Part shown: in pieces, positions 9,666 to 24,167 of the stretch
Layout of the letters: each line of letters opens with the position of its first letter
How positions within the stretch are numbered: position 1 is the stretch's first letter
Assembly (NCBI GenBank): GCA_951213105.1
Contig: OX578155.1
Coordinates: forward strand, 32,459,984-32,523,983
Direction of reading: 5' to 3'
Length of the DNA stretch: 64,000 nucleotides
From: Amaurobius ferox
Taxonomy: Eukaryota > Arthropoda > Arachnida > Araneae > Amaurobiidae
Made by a program: the position numbers and the translations under genes
Notes under the pieces: generated by a model
Database searches by the model: none
Told to the model about the DNA's origin: nothing
What the model saw: only the letters and a program-made list of their open reading frames with translations

Positions 9666-12600
9666 GGAATTCAAAGATTTTGTATCCAGAAGCAACATAA
9701 AATAAGTCGTGAAAGCAATTCAGCACCTCATCCTTTTCCTTATTAGTAGCAAAGTAATAACCGATATGTGATCCTAAGTATATACTACTTGCAATTAGTG
9801 AAATTTAAACAACATAAATTGTAAATACTTTGAGGATATTTAATAGTAAATAATCAATTGTGTGAATTTACAGCAGAGGCTAGTGTATTGAAAAAATAAC
9901 AAGATCCACCACCCCTTTCCTTTCTTTGTAAAGCAGCACTTAGAACTCCTCTATTGCCACTACTCATCTTTCCTCTATTTGGAAAGCAGTACTCGTGCGT
10001 TTGTAGTGAGATTAATAAGATATAAATTAACTAGGAGACATTATACGACTATAAATAAATTAAAATGGAGACTTTGCGTCATAATTGAAGTAATTTTGGT
10101 TCTTTGGAGATTCGAAAGAAATTGTATTCTTATAATGTCTGTCTGGAATAGGCGACGCCTCTCTCTACTTCTTCCCTGTTAGACTGGTTAATTAGCTTAC
10201 ACAGATAACTTTCGTCTTAATTATAGATTTTGAATTTATAGTAATATTCCCATCTAACTCCCTTGATTTCCTCTACAATTCAAATTTGCAGTTATATGTC
10301 TAGTTTGAGAATTTCAAGTTAATTCCACTGTGTTCAATATCGTAAACCACACCTACTTCTGAATTTGTTACCGATAGATTCCGATTTGCGTGTAAACTCA
10401 CGACATTTTAAGAGAATTTTTCATTAATTTCTCAATACTTAATTATAGGTTTTTAATTTAGAGTACTATTCCCATCTAATTCTCTTGATTTCCACTGAAA
10501 TCAACTTTGCAGTTATATGTCTAGTTTGAGATATTTCATGTTAATTCCACTGTGTGCAATATCGTAAACCACACCTACTTCAGAATATATTACCGACAGA
10601 TTCCGATTTGCGGGTAAACTCAGGAAATTTTAAGATAAATTTTCATTAATTTCTCAATACTTATTATAGATATTGAATTTATAGTACTATTCCCATCTAA
10701 TTCCCTTGATTTCCTCTGAAATCAACTTTGCAGTTATATGTCTAGTTTGAGAATTTCATGTTAATTCCACTGTGTGCAATATCGTAAACCACACCTTCTT
10801 CTGAATATATTCCCGACAGATTCCGATTTGCGTGTAAACCCAGGAAATTTTAGGAGAATTTTTCATTAATTCCAATTTCATTACTTCTAATATGGTGAAA
10901 ATTTTATTATTGTGCGAGGAAAATTCTTTTGTTTAATAATGTGTCGGATTTAATGGGAACTGGTTCGATTCCAAGAATGGTTAATGATACTGTTGACATG
11001 GATGAGCAGACAAATGGGGGTCCACCCAAGTTGTGATTTGGGATCACCCAAATTAGAGAAGCCAACAATATATTTGAGGAATCATTGAAGAATGGATCTG
11101 GGGATTTTATCGATAAAGTATTTCTTTCTAACTTATTAACAGTTAGAATTCAAATGTTTTAAAAAAGACCAGTTTTAAAGATTGAAAATAGAGTGCTCAA
11201 ATGAACGAAAAAAAAAACTGTATTAAAATACACAGCTCACTTAGACTTTTGTTTTCCACATTTTCGCGGAGAAATAGAATAAAACCTTTGTTGGAAATTG
11301 TCCGTTAAAAATATGAATTTAATTTACGTGATACAATGTTTTCATATTTGAAAATTCTGTTTGCTATTTAAGAATGTATAACTTATTGTTTATTTTGCAT
11401 AAAATAAACGTAAATTTTACAAAAATTAATGAAATTCTAAATTGATTGTTAAGAATTACGAGTAATTATTTTTAATATATAAATATTTATATAGAAATTG
11501 GAGCTTATTATATTAAATCAAATTAATGAATTTACATGGAGGATGTAAAACTCAATAAAACTTTGTTTTTACTTTTAAAAAAAGCGCAATTACTCAAGAA
11601 AATAAAAGTATCATCGTCTTGCATGAAACTTTACGCATGTTTCAATTATGAAGATTGCAAGAAAAAAGGGATTTCCAGTTTTATTCATTAAAAAGCTACA
11701 TACTTTACTACTAACTTTATCAATAGACATTTATAGAGTGAAACATATTTAATACATGAAAGATTTAATACATTGTTATGAACAATTTAAACAGATGACA
11801 ACCGACACAGAAATAAATCAAAGTATTTAATTTATCCTTCGTTTCTTACTTTTATTTCACGCTTATTCCACTGTCAAACCATATTCAAACATCTCTCATT
11901 TGACATTTGATGTAAAAAATCAGATAAACAAAATTGTCATTCCAGTTGACTACTTATGTTAGTCTTTAGTAAAAAATACCTTATAATAATCAGTTTAAAA
12001 ATGTGTTGCCGATAATATCCTCGATTTGATATCAACCTCCAATAGAAATTTGTATTCAGTGAACGACGAAAATTAGACTTCTTGTAGCGGCGAATAATCA
12101 GTTAATCACTTGCAGCAAAATATTTAAATCGTTGGACATCTAATTAAGGGATTCACGTTCAAATTTTCTCAAATAGCGTAGTATTCTACTCCTCAATTTA
12201 TGGGCATTTTGATGTGGTGCTTTATCTGGGAATGTAACAGATTTTAATCTCCATTTCATAAAATTGAGATGGTTGAGGGACAGATCTGCTACGAAAATAA
12301 GGAAAATTACAGAATAAAGTGTGCTTGACAGATTAAGTCCGCCAAGTTCTAGAATAGAAATGTAAAACAAACTAATATACTTCTGGAAAATAGATCAGTG
12401 CGGAATAAAAATACGATACAAATTTATACCACTATTAGAAATAAGGATTTTACAATATATAAATAAATAACAGACGTTTTAACATACTTACCTGGCACTG
12501 GGAACAGCCTTGATCACCAAGGAGGCTTCCCCGAGTTGAGGCCTCTCATTGCACACCGAGGGGTTGACGCTCGCCACATTCGCAAATTGCGATTGATTGG

Positions 12601-14499
12601 GGTGCATAATTTTTGGTAGTGGGACTGCGTTCGCGCCGTCCCATATGCTTTAATAATAGACGAATAAATATTTCTTAGTAATGGGCTGATATTTTACAGG
12701 AGACCAACTGATTTTATTTGGGGCTCTAACCATTCGCTCGGCTGGCGCCGTCAAACGAGACAGGAACAAATGTGCCTCAAGTCGACACACCCAAGAGCAC
12801 TTATCAGGTTTAACTGGCAACTATGGCATGGGAGTTCTGAAAAGTGCACCACTTCGGGTACTGCCCATTTGCTAGGACCTATTATTTGTCAGAAACAGAG
12901 GGTGCTGGCTCCCTGCACAAACCTGTGCCGCAGGCTCGATAATATTCCTTTGGTGACATCATCCGGACATAGGTTGAGTCAGTATCCATTTCTCGGAAAC
13001 TGAGAGACTTTGGAAGTGAGCAGGGCCGAGATCGTGAGTGACCGCAGGTCCTCGTAAATTTTATAAATTCAAGGGTGGCAAATTTGATCAACTTGTGGGC
13101 CACGCAGCTGGCTGGGTGGAATAGATATTGTATTTACAATCTTCAGCCCTAAAGTTTATTTTTGCTACGCCTCCATGTCATGATAGTGATGCAGAGCTTG
13201 TGTTCAATCAGTTCAGATTTTCTACGAACTCTTTTTGCTTGGATAAGTTTGCTTTACAGGATTTTTCACGGGGATTGTCTTAACGGTCTTTACGGCTGTC
13301 TCAGCTAATGGATTCTCGCAGGTTTGACAACTCTCGAGGGAGAAGGAACTAGAGTATTCTTAGTTGAGGAATCTTCGTGTTCATTTGGTAAAGCAGAGGC
13401 TTGATTTTTTGGAATGGCGCATTTTCTGTGTTGATTGCCTTCCTCGCACGCCTTTAGTCTCTTGCTGAAGCAGTGAAGAGAGTTGTTCCCATCGGGAACA
13501 CGGTAGATTGTACCATTGTCCTGTGGATTATCCGTAAGTTGTCAATTTTTCGGGTCCATTCTCGATTGTGTTTTGACGTTCACTCTGAGTTTGGTTGGGA
13601 GAGAGTTTTCACTTTCTCTCTTCATTCCTCTTTGCTCTCCTTCTTTAGGGACCTCCATCTGCGCCCCGGTCGAGATGCGTCCACTGTTTCAATATGACAA
13701 TCTGGAGTCCATTGAACACCGGTTAAGTGCCTTTGAAACACGACAACCCTGCATTCGTTGTAAGCGAGATTTTTACGAGCAACAAAAATGCATACCCTTC
13801 AACCTCGTTTTCAGCTGAGCTTCAGAAAGCAGGCAGGTGGTGTTGTTACGCAATTTATTAAGGATCTGTCGTCGACTCATGAAACAAAGACTCATCCGGA
13901 AGCATTACTTCAAGAAATTCCAAGTTCGGCTACAGATGAAGATGTATTGCTAATTTGCATAATTTCAAAACTAAGTCGAGTAATGGAAAATAATTTGTTA
14001 ATTACCGTTTAAAACATCAAATTTTTAAAGTGTAGCCCGCTTAGTGACTTAAGAGCGTTAAATTAAATAAATTAACTCGTAATTGATAGAATTTATAGCC
14101 AGACGCTACCCAAAAATCTTAGGAACCAATTTAATGTAAATACCTTTTCATACCCGAGTCCTTAGAGCAATTTCGCTATGCACGTGTACTGGCTTTTTCA
14201 AACGCCCAATTAAAACCCAATTCTTGCAATAAAGATTAACTAATCTGCTGGCTCAAACTAATTAACGAAGGTAATACCCCAGGCAACCAAGATTTAGTCT
14301 GGATTAATCTAATTAATACGGATTAAGGAAGATTAATAAATGCATTCGCTGCAGCCATTTAAGCAGTGCAAGTCCAGGTCGCCAATTCAATGTGGAACTC
14401 ATAAAATCGTATTTAAATTGGTAAATTCGTTCTAATTTATTACAGTACCGTAATTCACTTTAAAGTAAGGAAATAAAGATCTAATTTATAGATATAACA
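9666..14499 (+). repeat. Array unit 3 (4,834 bp)
   Basis: Private variants include AATAAGGAT near 12442 in the U1 upstream region (others AATTAAGAT), AATAAATAT near 12665 just past the U1 3' box, and TGTTTTGAC near 13570 inside the strongest candidate intron. It shares TACCCCAGG (near 14277) with unit 1. Confidence 0.95.
12484..12643 (+). ncRNA. U1: U1 spliceosomal snRNA (unit 3)
   Basis: The RNA sequence is the common form. The upstream region is altered (AATAAGGAT for AATTAAGAT near 12442), and the spacer about 20 bp past the gene has one substitution, but the 3' box is intact. Confidence 0.95.
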
Positions 14500-17400
14500 G
14501 GAATTCAAAGATTTTGTATCCAGAAGCAACATAAAATAAGTCGTGAAAGCAATTCAGCACCTCATCCTTTTCCTTATTAGTAGCAAAGTAATAACCGATA
14601 TGTGATCCTAAGTATATACTACTTGCAATTAGTGAAATTTAAACAACATAAATTGTAAATACTTTGAGGATATTTAATAGTAAATAATCAATTGTGTGAA
14701 TTTACAGCAGAGGCTAGTGTATTGAAAAAATAACAAGATCCACCACCCCTTTCCTTTCTTTGTAAAGCAGCACTTAGAACTCCTCTATTGCCACTACTCA
14801 TCTTTCCTCTATTTGGAAAGCAGTACTCGTGCGTTTGTAGTGAGATTAATAAGATATAAATTAACTAGGAGACATTATACGACTATAAATAAATTAAAAT
14901 GGAGACTTTGCGTCATAATTGAAGTAATTTTGGTTCTTTGGAGATTCGAAAGAAATTGTATTCTTATAATGTCTGTCTGGAATAGGCGACGCCTCTCTCT
15001 ACTTCTTCCCTGTTAGACTGGTTAATTAGCTTACACAGATAACTTTCGTCTTAATTATAGATTTTGAATTTATAGTAATATTCCCATCTAACTCCCTTGA
15101 TTTCCTCTACAATTCAAATTTGCAGTTATATGTCTAGTTTGAGAATTTCAAGTTAATTCCACTGTGTTCAATATCGTAAACCACACCTACTTCTGAATTT
15201 GTTACCGATAGATTCCGATTTGCGTGTAAACTCACGACATTTTAAGAGAATTTTTCATTAATTTCTCAATACTTAATTATAGGTTTTTAATTTAGAGTAC
15301 TATTCCCATCTAATTCTCTTGATTTCCACTGAAATCAACTTTGCAGTTATATGTCTAGTTTGAGATATTTCATGTTAATTCCACTGTGTGCAATATCGTA
15401 AACCACACCTACTTCAGAATATATTACCGACAGATTCCGATTTGCGGGTAAACTCAGGAAATTTTAAGATAAATTTTCATTAATTTCTCAATACTTATTA
15501 TAGATATTGAATTTATAGTACTATTCCCATCTAATTCCCTTGATTTCCTCTGAAATCAACTTTGCAGTTATATGTCTAGTTTGAGAATTTCATGTTAATT
15601 CCACTGTGTGCAATATCGTAAACCACACCTTCTTCTGAATATATTCCCGACAGATTCCGATTTGCGTGTAAACCCAGGAAATTTTAGGATAATTTTTCAT
15701 TAATTCCAATTTCATTACTTCTAATATGGTGAAAATTTTATTATTGTGCGAGGAAAATTCTTTTGTTTAATAATGTGTCGGATTTAATGGGAACTGGTTC
15801 GATTCCAAGAATGGTTAATGATACTGTTGACATGGATGAGCAGACAAATGGGGGTCCACCCAAGTTGTGATTTGGGATCACCCAAATTAGAGAAGCCAAC
15901 AATATATTTGAGGAATCATTGAAGAATGGATCTGGGGATTTTATCGATAAAGTATTTCTTTCTAACTTATTAACAGTTAGAATTCAAATGTTTTAAAAAA
16001 GACCAGTTTTAAAGATTGAAAATAGAGTGCTCAAATGAACGAAAAAAAAAACTGTATTAAAATACACAGCTCACTTAGACTTTTGTTTTCCACATTTTCG
16101 CGGAGAAATAGAATAAAACCTTTGTTGGAAATTGTCCGTTAAAAATATGAATTTAATTTACGTGATACAATGTTTTCATATTTGAAAATTCTGTTTGCTA
16201 TTTAAGAATGTATAACTTATTGTTTATTTTGCATAAAATAAACGTAAATTTTACAAAAATTAATGAAATTCTAAATTGATTGTTAAGAATTACGAGTAAT
16301 TATTTTTAATATATAAATATTTATATAGAAATTGGAGCTTATTATATTAAATCAAATTAATGAATTTACATGGAGGATGTAAAACTCAATAAAACTTTGT
16401 TTTTACTTTTAAAAAAAGCGCAATTACTCAAGAAAATAAAAGTATCATCGTCTTGCATGAAACTTTACGCATGTTTCAATTATGAAGATTGCAAGAAAAA
16501 AGGGATTTCCAGTTTTATTCATTAAAAAGCTACATACTTTACTACTAACTTTATCAATAGACATTTATAGAGTGAAACATATTTAATACATGAAAGATTT
16601 AATACATTGTTATGAACAATTTAAACAGATGACAACCGACACAGAAATAAATCAAAGTATTTAATTTATCCTTCGTTTCTTACTTTTATTTCACGCTTAT
16701 TCCACTGTCAAACCATATTCAAACATCTCTCATTTGACATTTGATGTAAAAAATCAGATAAACAAAATTGTCATTCCAGTTGACTACTTATGTTAGTCTT
16801 TAGTAAAAAATACCTTATAATAATCAGTTTAAAAATGTGTTGCCGATAATATCCTCGATTTGATATCAACCTCCAATAGAAATTTGTATTCAGTGAACGA
16901 CGAAAATTAGACTTCTTGTAGCGGCGAATAATCAGTTAATCACTTGCAGCAAAATATTTAAATCGTTGGACATCTAATTAAGGGATTCACGTTCAAATTT
17001 TCTCAAATAGCGTAGTATTCTACTCCTCAATTTATGGGCATTTTGATGTGGTGCTTTATCTGGGAATGTAACAGATTTTAATCTCCATTTCATAAAATTG
17101 AGATGGTTGAGGGACAGATCTGCTACGAAAATAAGGAAAATTTCAGAATAAAGTGTGCTTGACAGATTAAGTCCGCCAAGTTCTAGAATAGAAATGTAAA
17201 ACAAACTAATATACTTCTCGAAAATAGATCAGTGCGGAATAAAAATACGATACAAATTTATACCACTATTAGAAATTAAGATTTTACAATATATAAATAA
17301 ATAACAGACGTTTTAACATACTTACCTGGCACTGGGAACAGCCTTGATCACCAAGGAGGCTTCCCCGAGTTGAGGCCTCTCATTGCACACCGAGGGGTTG

Positions 17401-19333
17401 ACGCTCGTCACATTCGCAAATTGCGATTGATTGGGGTGCATAATTTTTGGTAGTGGGACTGCGTTCGCGCCGTCCCATATGCTTTAATAATAGACGAATA
17501 ATTATTTCTTAGTAATGGGCTGATATTTTACAGGAGACCAACTGATTTTATTTGGGGCTCTAACCATTCGCTCGGCTGGCGCCGTCAAACGAGACAGGAA
17601 CAAATGTGCCTCAAGTCGACACACCCAAGAGCACTTATCAGGTTTAACTGGCAACTATGGCATGGGAGTTCTGAAAAGTGCACCACTTCGGGTACTGCCC
17701 ATTTGCTAGGACCTATTATTTGTCAGAAACAGAGGGTGCTGGCTCCCTGCACAAACCTGTGCCGCAGGCTCGATAATATTCCTTTGGTGACATCATCCGG
17801 ACATAGGTTGAGTCAGTATCCATTTCTCGGAAACTGAGAGACTTTGGAAGTGAGCAGGGCCGAGATCGTGAGTGACCGCAGGTCCTCGTAAATTTTATAA
17901 ATTCAAGGGTGGCAAATTTGATCAACTTGTGGGCCACGCAGCTGGCTGGGTGGAATAGATATTGTATTTACAATCTTCAGCCCTAAAGTTTATTTTTGCT
18001 ACGCCTCCATGTCATGATAGTGATGCAGAGCTTGTGTTCAATCAGTTCAGATTTTCTACGAACTCTTTTTGCTTGGATAAGTTTGCTTTACAGGATTTTT
18101 CACGGGGATTGTCTTAACGGTCTTTACGGCTGTCTCAGCTAATGGATTCTCGCAGGTTTGACAACTCTCGAGGGAGAAGGAACTAGAGTATTCTTAGTTG
18201 AGGAATCTTCGTGTTCATTTGGTAAAGCAGAGGCTTGATTTTTTGGAATGGCGCATTTTCTGTGTTGATTGCCTTCCTCGCACGCCTTTAGTCTCTTGCT
18301 GAAGCAGTGAAGAGAGTTGTTCCCATCGGGAACACGGTAGATTGTACCATTGTCCTGTGGATTATCCGTAAGTTGTCAATTTTTCGGGTCCATTCTCGAT
18401 TGTGTTTGGACGTTCACTCTGAGTTTGGTTGGGAGAGAGTTTTAACTTTCTCTCTTCATTCCTCTTTGCTCTCCTTCTTTAGGGACCTCCATCTGCGCCC
18501 CGGTCGAGATGCGTCCACTGTTTCAATATGACAATCTGGAGTCCATTGAACACCGGTTAAGTGCCTTTGAAACACGACAACCCTGCATTCGTTGTAAGCG
18601 AGATTTTTACGAGCAACAAAAATGCATACCCTTCAACCTCGTTTTCAGCTGAGCTTCAGAAAGCAGGCAGGTGGTGTTGTTACGCAATTTATTAAGGATC
18701 TGTCGTCGACTCATGAAACAAAGACTCATCCGGAAGCATTACTTCAAGAAATTCCAAGTTCGGCTACAGATGAAGATGTATTGCTAATTTGCATAATTTC
18801 AAAACTAAGTCGAGTAATGGAAAATAATTTGTTAATTACCGTTTAAAACATCAAATTTTTAAAGTGTAGCCCGCTTAGTGACTTAAGAGCGTTAAATTAA
18901 ATAAATTAACTCGTAATTGATAGAATTTATAGCCAGACGCTACCCAAAAATCTTAGGAACCAATTTAATGTAAATACCTTTTCATACCCGAGTCCTTAGA
19001 GCAATTTCGCTATGCACGTGTACTGGCTTTTTCAAACGCCCAATTAAAACCCAATTCTTGCAATAAAGATTAACTAATCTGCTGGCTCAAACTAATTAAC
19101 GAAGGTAATACCGCAGGCAACCAAGATTTAGTCTGGATTAATCTAATTAATACGGATTAAGGAAGATTAATAAATGCATTCGCTGCAGCCATTTAAGCAG
19201 TGCAAGTCCAGGTCGCCAATTCAATGTGGAACTCATAAAATCGTATTTAAATTGGTAAATTCGTTCTAATTTATTACAGTACCGTAATTCACTTTAAAGT
19301 AAGGAAATAAAGATCTAATTTATAGATATAACA
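14500..19333 (+). repeat. Array unit 4 (4,834 bp)
   Basis: Private variants include a C to T inside the U1 gene at 17408, AATTTCAG near 17140 (others AATTACAG) and TTTTAACTTT near 18441 (others TTTTCACTTT). It shares GGATAA at the end of the third 222-bp subrepeat with unit 1. Confidence 0.95.
17318..17477 (+). ncRNA. U1: U1 spliceosomal snRNA (unit 4, single-base variant)
   Basis: C to T at 17408 (U1 nucleotide 91) turns GCTCGCCAC into GCTCGTCAC at the base of stem-loop III. Other conserved parts are unchanged. Confidence 0.93.
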
Positions 19334-22300
19334 GGAATTCAAAGATTTTGTATCCAGAAGCAACATAAAATAAGTCGTGAAAGCAATTCAGCACCTCATC
19401 CTTTTCCTTATTAGTAGCAAAGTAATAACCGATATGTGATCCTAAGTATATACTACTTGCAATTAGTGAAATTTAAACAACATAAATTGTAAATACTTTG
19501 AGGATATTTAATAGTAAATAATCAATTGTGTGAATTTACAGCAGAGGCTAGTGTATTGAAAAAATAACAAGATCCACCACCCCTTTCCTTTCTTTGTAAA
19601 GCAGCACTTAGAACTCCTCTATTGCCACTACTCATCTTTCCTCTATTTGGAAAGCAGTACTCGTGCGTTTGTAGTGAGATTAATAAGATATAAATTAACT
19701 AGGAGACATTATACGACTCTAAATAAATTAAAATGGAGACTTTGCGTCATAATTGAAGTAATTTTGGTTCTTTGGAGATTCGAAAGAAATTGTATTCTTA
19801 TAATGTCTGTCTGGAATAGGCGACGCCTCTCTCTACTTCTTCCCTGTTAGACTGGTTAATTAGCTTACACAGATAACTTTCGTCTTAATTATAGATTTTG
19901 AATTTATAGTAATATTCCCATCTAACTCCCTTGATTTCCTCTACAATTCAAATTTGCAGTTATATGTCTAGTTTGAGAATTTCAAGTTAATTCCACTGTG
20001 TTCAATATCGTAAACCACACCTACTTCTGAATTTGTTACCGATAGATTCCGATTTGCGTGTAAACTCACGACATTTTAAGAGAATTTTTCATTAATTTCT
20101 CAATACTTAATTATAGGTTTTTAATTTAGAGTACTATTCCCATCTAATTCTCTTGATTTCCACTGAAATCAACTTTGCAGTTATATGTCTAGTTTGAGAT
20201 ATTTCATGTTAATTCCACTGTGTGCAATATCGTAAACCACACCTACTTCAGAATATATTACCGACAGATTCCGATTTGCGGGTAAACTCAGGAAATTTTA
20301 AGATAAATTTTCATTAATTTCTCAATACTTATTATAGATATTGAATTTATAGTACTATTCCCATCTAATTCCCTTGATTTCCTCTGAAATCAACTTTGCA
20401 GTTATATGTCTAGTTTGAGAATTTCATGTTAATTCCACTGTGTGCAATATCGTAAACCACACCTTCTTCTGAATATATTCCCGACAGATTCCGATTTGCG
20501 TGTAAACCCAGGAAATTTTAGGAGAATTTTTCATTAATTCCAATTTCATTACTTCTAATATGGTGAAAATTTTATTATTGTGCGAGGAAAATTCTTTTGT
20601 TTAATAATGTGTCGGATTTAATGGGAACTGGTTCGATTCCAAGAATGGTTAATGATACTGTTGACATGGATGAGCAGACAAATGGGGGTCCACCCAAGTT
20701 GTGATTTGGGATCACCCAAATTAGAGAAGCCAACAATATATTTGAGGAATCATTGAAGAATGGATCTGGGGATTTTATCGATAAAGTATTTCTTTCTAAC
20801 TTATTAACAGTTAGAATTCAAATGTTTTAAAAAAGACCAGTTTTAAAGATTGAAAATAGAGTGCTCAAATGAACGAAAAAAAAAACTGTATTAAAATACA
20901 CAGCTCACTTAGACTTTTGTTTTCCACATTTTCGCGGAGAAATAGAATAAAACCTTTGTTGGAAATTGTCCGTTAAAAATATGAATTTAATTTACGTGAT
21001 ACAATGTTTTCATATTTGAAAATTCTGTTTGCTATTTAAGAATGTATAACTTATTGTTTATTTTGCATAAAATAAACGTAAATTTTACAAAAATTAATGA
21101 AATTCTAAATTGATTGTTAAGAATTACGAGTAATTATTTTTAATATATAAATATTTATATAGAAATTGGAGCTTATTATATTAAATCAAATTAATGAATT
21201 TACATGGAGGATGTAAAACTCAATAAAACTTTGTTTTTACTTTTAAAAAAAGCGCAATTACTCAAGAAAATAAAAGTATCATCGTCTTGCATGAAACTTT
21301 ACGCATGTTTCAATTATGAAGATTGCAAGAAAAAAGGGATTTCCAGTTTTATTCATTAAAAAGCTACATACTTTACTACTAACTTTATCAATAGACATTT
21401 ATAGAGTGAAACATATTTAATACATGAAAGATTTAATACATTGTTATGAACAATTTAAACAGATGACAACCGACACAGAAATAAATCAAAGTATTTAATT
21501 TATCCTTCGTTTCTTACTTTTATTTCACGCTTATTCCACTGTCAAACCATATTCAAACATCTCTCATTTGACATTTGATGTAAAAAATCAGATAAACAAA
21601 ATTGTCATTCCAGTTGACTACTTATGTTAGTCTTTAGTAAAAAATACCTTATAATAATCAGTTTAAAAATGTGTTGCCGATAATATCCTCGATTTGATAT
21701 CAACCTCCAATAGAAATTTGTATTCAGTGAACGACGAAAATTAGACTTCTTGTAGCGGCGAATAATCAGTTAATCACTTGCAGCAAAATATTTAAATCGT
21801 TGGACATCTAATTAAGGGATTCACGTTCAAATTTTCTCAAATAGCGTAGTATTCTACTCCTCAATTTATATGCATTTTGATGTGGTGCTTTATCTGGGAA
21901 TGTAACAGATTTTAATCTCCATTTCATAAAATTGAGATGGTGGAGGGACAGATCTGCTACGAAAATAAGGAAAATTACAGAATAAAGTGTGCTTGACAGA
22001 TTAAGTCCGCCAAGTTCTAGAATAGAAATGTAAAACAAACTAATATACTTCTCGAAAATAGATCAGTGCGGAATAAAAATACGATACAAATTTATACCAC
22101 TATTAGAAATTAAGATTTTACAATATATAAATAAATAACAGACGTTTTAACATACTTACCTGGCACTGGGAACAGCCTTGATCACCAAGGAGGCTTCCCC
22201 GAGTTGAGGCCTCTCATTGCACACCGAGGGGTTGACGCTCGCCACATTCGCAAATTGCGATTGATTGGGGTGCATAATTTTTGGTAGTGGGACTGCGTTC

Positions 22301-24167
22301 GCGCCGTCCCATATGCTTTAATAATAGACGAATAATTATTTCTTAGTAATGGGCTGATATTTTACAGGAGACCAACTGATTTTATTTGGGGCTCTAACCA
22401 TTCGCTCGGCTGGCGCCGTCAAACGAGACAGGAACAAATGTGCCTCAAGTCGACACACCCAAGAGCACTTATCAGGTTTAACTGGCAACTATGGCATGGG
22501 AGTTCTGAAAAGTGCACCACTTCGGGTACTGCCCATTTGCTAGGACCTATTATTTGTCAGAAACAGAGGGTGCTGGCTCCCTGCACAAACCTGTGCCGCA
22601 GGCTCGATAATATTCCTTTGGTGACATCATCCGGACATAGGTTGAGTCAGTATCCATTTCTCGGAAACTGAGAGACTTTGGAAGTGAGCAGGGCCGAGAT
22701 CGTGAGTGACCGCAGGTCCTCGTAAATTTTATAAATTCAAGGGTGGCAAATTTGATCAACTTGTGGGCCACGCAGCTGGCTGGGTGGAATAGATATTGTA
22801 TTTACAATCTTCAGCCCTAAAGTTTATTTTTGCTACGCCTCCATGTCATGATAGTGATGCAGAGCTTGTGTTCAATCAGTTCAGATTTTCTACGAACTCT
22901 TTTTGCTTGGATAAGTTTGCTTTACAGGATTTTTCACGGGGATTGTCTTAACGGTCTTTACGGCTGTCTCAGCTAATGGATTCTCGCAGGTTTGACAACT
23001 CTCGAGGGAGAAGGAACTAGAGTATTCTTAGTTGAGGAATCTTCGTGTTCATTTGGTAAAGCAGAGGCTTGATTTTTTGGAATGGCGCATTTTCTGTGTT
23101 GATTGCCTTCCTCGCACGCCTTTAGTCTCTTGCTGAAGCAGTGAAGAGAGTTGTTCCCATCGGGAACACGGTAGATTGTACCATTGTCCTGTGGATTATC
23201 CGTAAGTTGTCAATTTTTCGGGTCCATTCTCGATTGTGTTTGGACGTTCACTCTGAGTTTGGTTGGGAGAGAGTTTTCACTTTCTCTCTTCATTCCTCTT
23301 TGCTCTCCTTCTTTAGGGACCTCCATCTGCGCCCCGGTCGAGAGGCGTCCACTGTTTCAATATGACAATCTGGAGTCCATTGAACACCGGTTAAGTGCCT
23401 TTGAAACACGACAACCCTGCATTCGTTGTAAGCGAGATTTTTACGAGCAACAAAAATGCATACCCTTCAACCTCGTTTTCAGCTGAGCTTCAGAAAGCAG
23501 GCAGGTGGTGTTGTTACGCAATTTATTAAGGATCTGTCGTCGACTCATGAAACAAAGACTCATCCGGAAGCATTACTTCAAGAAATTCCAAGTTCGGCTA
23601 CAGATGAAGATGTATTGCTAATTTGCATAATTTCAAAACTAAGTCGAGTAATGGAAAATAATTTGTTAATTACCGTTTAAAACATCAAATTTTTAAAGTG
23701 TAGCCCGCTTAGTGACTTAAGAGCGTTAAATTAAATAAATTAACTCGTAATTGATAGAATTTATAGCCAGACGCTACCCAAAAATCTTAGGAACCAATTT
23801 AATGTAAATACCTTTTCATACCCGAGTCCTTAGAGCAATTTCGCTATGCACGTGTACTGGCTTTTTCAAACGCCCAATTAAAACCCAATTCTTGCAATAA
23901 AGATTAACTAATCTGCTGGCTCAAACTAATTAACGAAGGTAATACCGCAGGCAACCAAGATTTAGTCTGGATTAATCTAATTAATACGGATTAAGGAAGA
24001 TTAATAAATGCATTCGCTGCAGCCATTTAAGCAGTGCAAGTCCAGGTCGCCAATTCAATGTGGAACTCATAAAATCGTATTTAAATTGGTAAATTCGTTC
24101 TAATTTATTACAGTACCGTAATTCACTTTAAAGTAAGGAAATAAAGATCTAATTTATAGATATAACA
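19334..24167 (+). repeat. Array unit 5 (4,834 bp)
   Basis: Private variants include CGACTCTAAA near 19718 (others CGACTATAAA) and GAGAGGCGTCC near 23342 (others GAGATGCGTCC). The second would change Met to Arg in the tentative exon D. Confidence 0.95.
22152..22311 (+). ncRNA. U1: U1 spliceosomal snRNA (unit 5)
   Basis: Common form of the array, with consensus upstream region and 3' box. Confidence 0.95.
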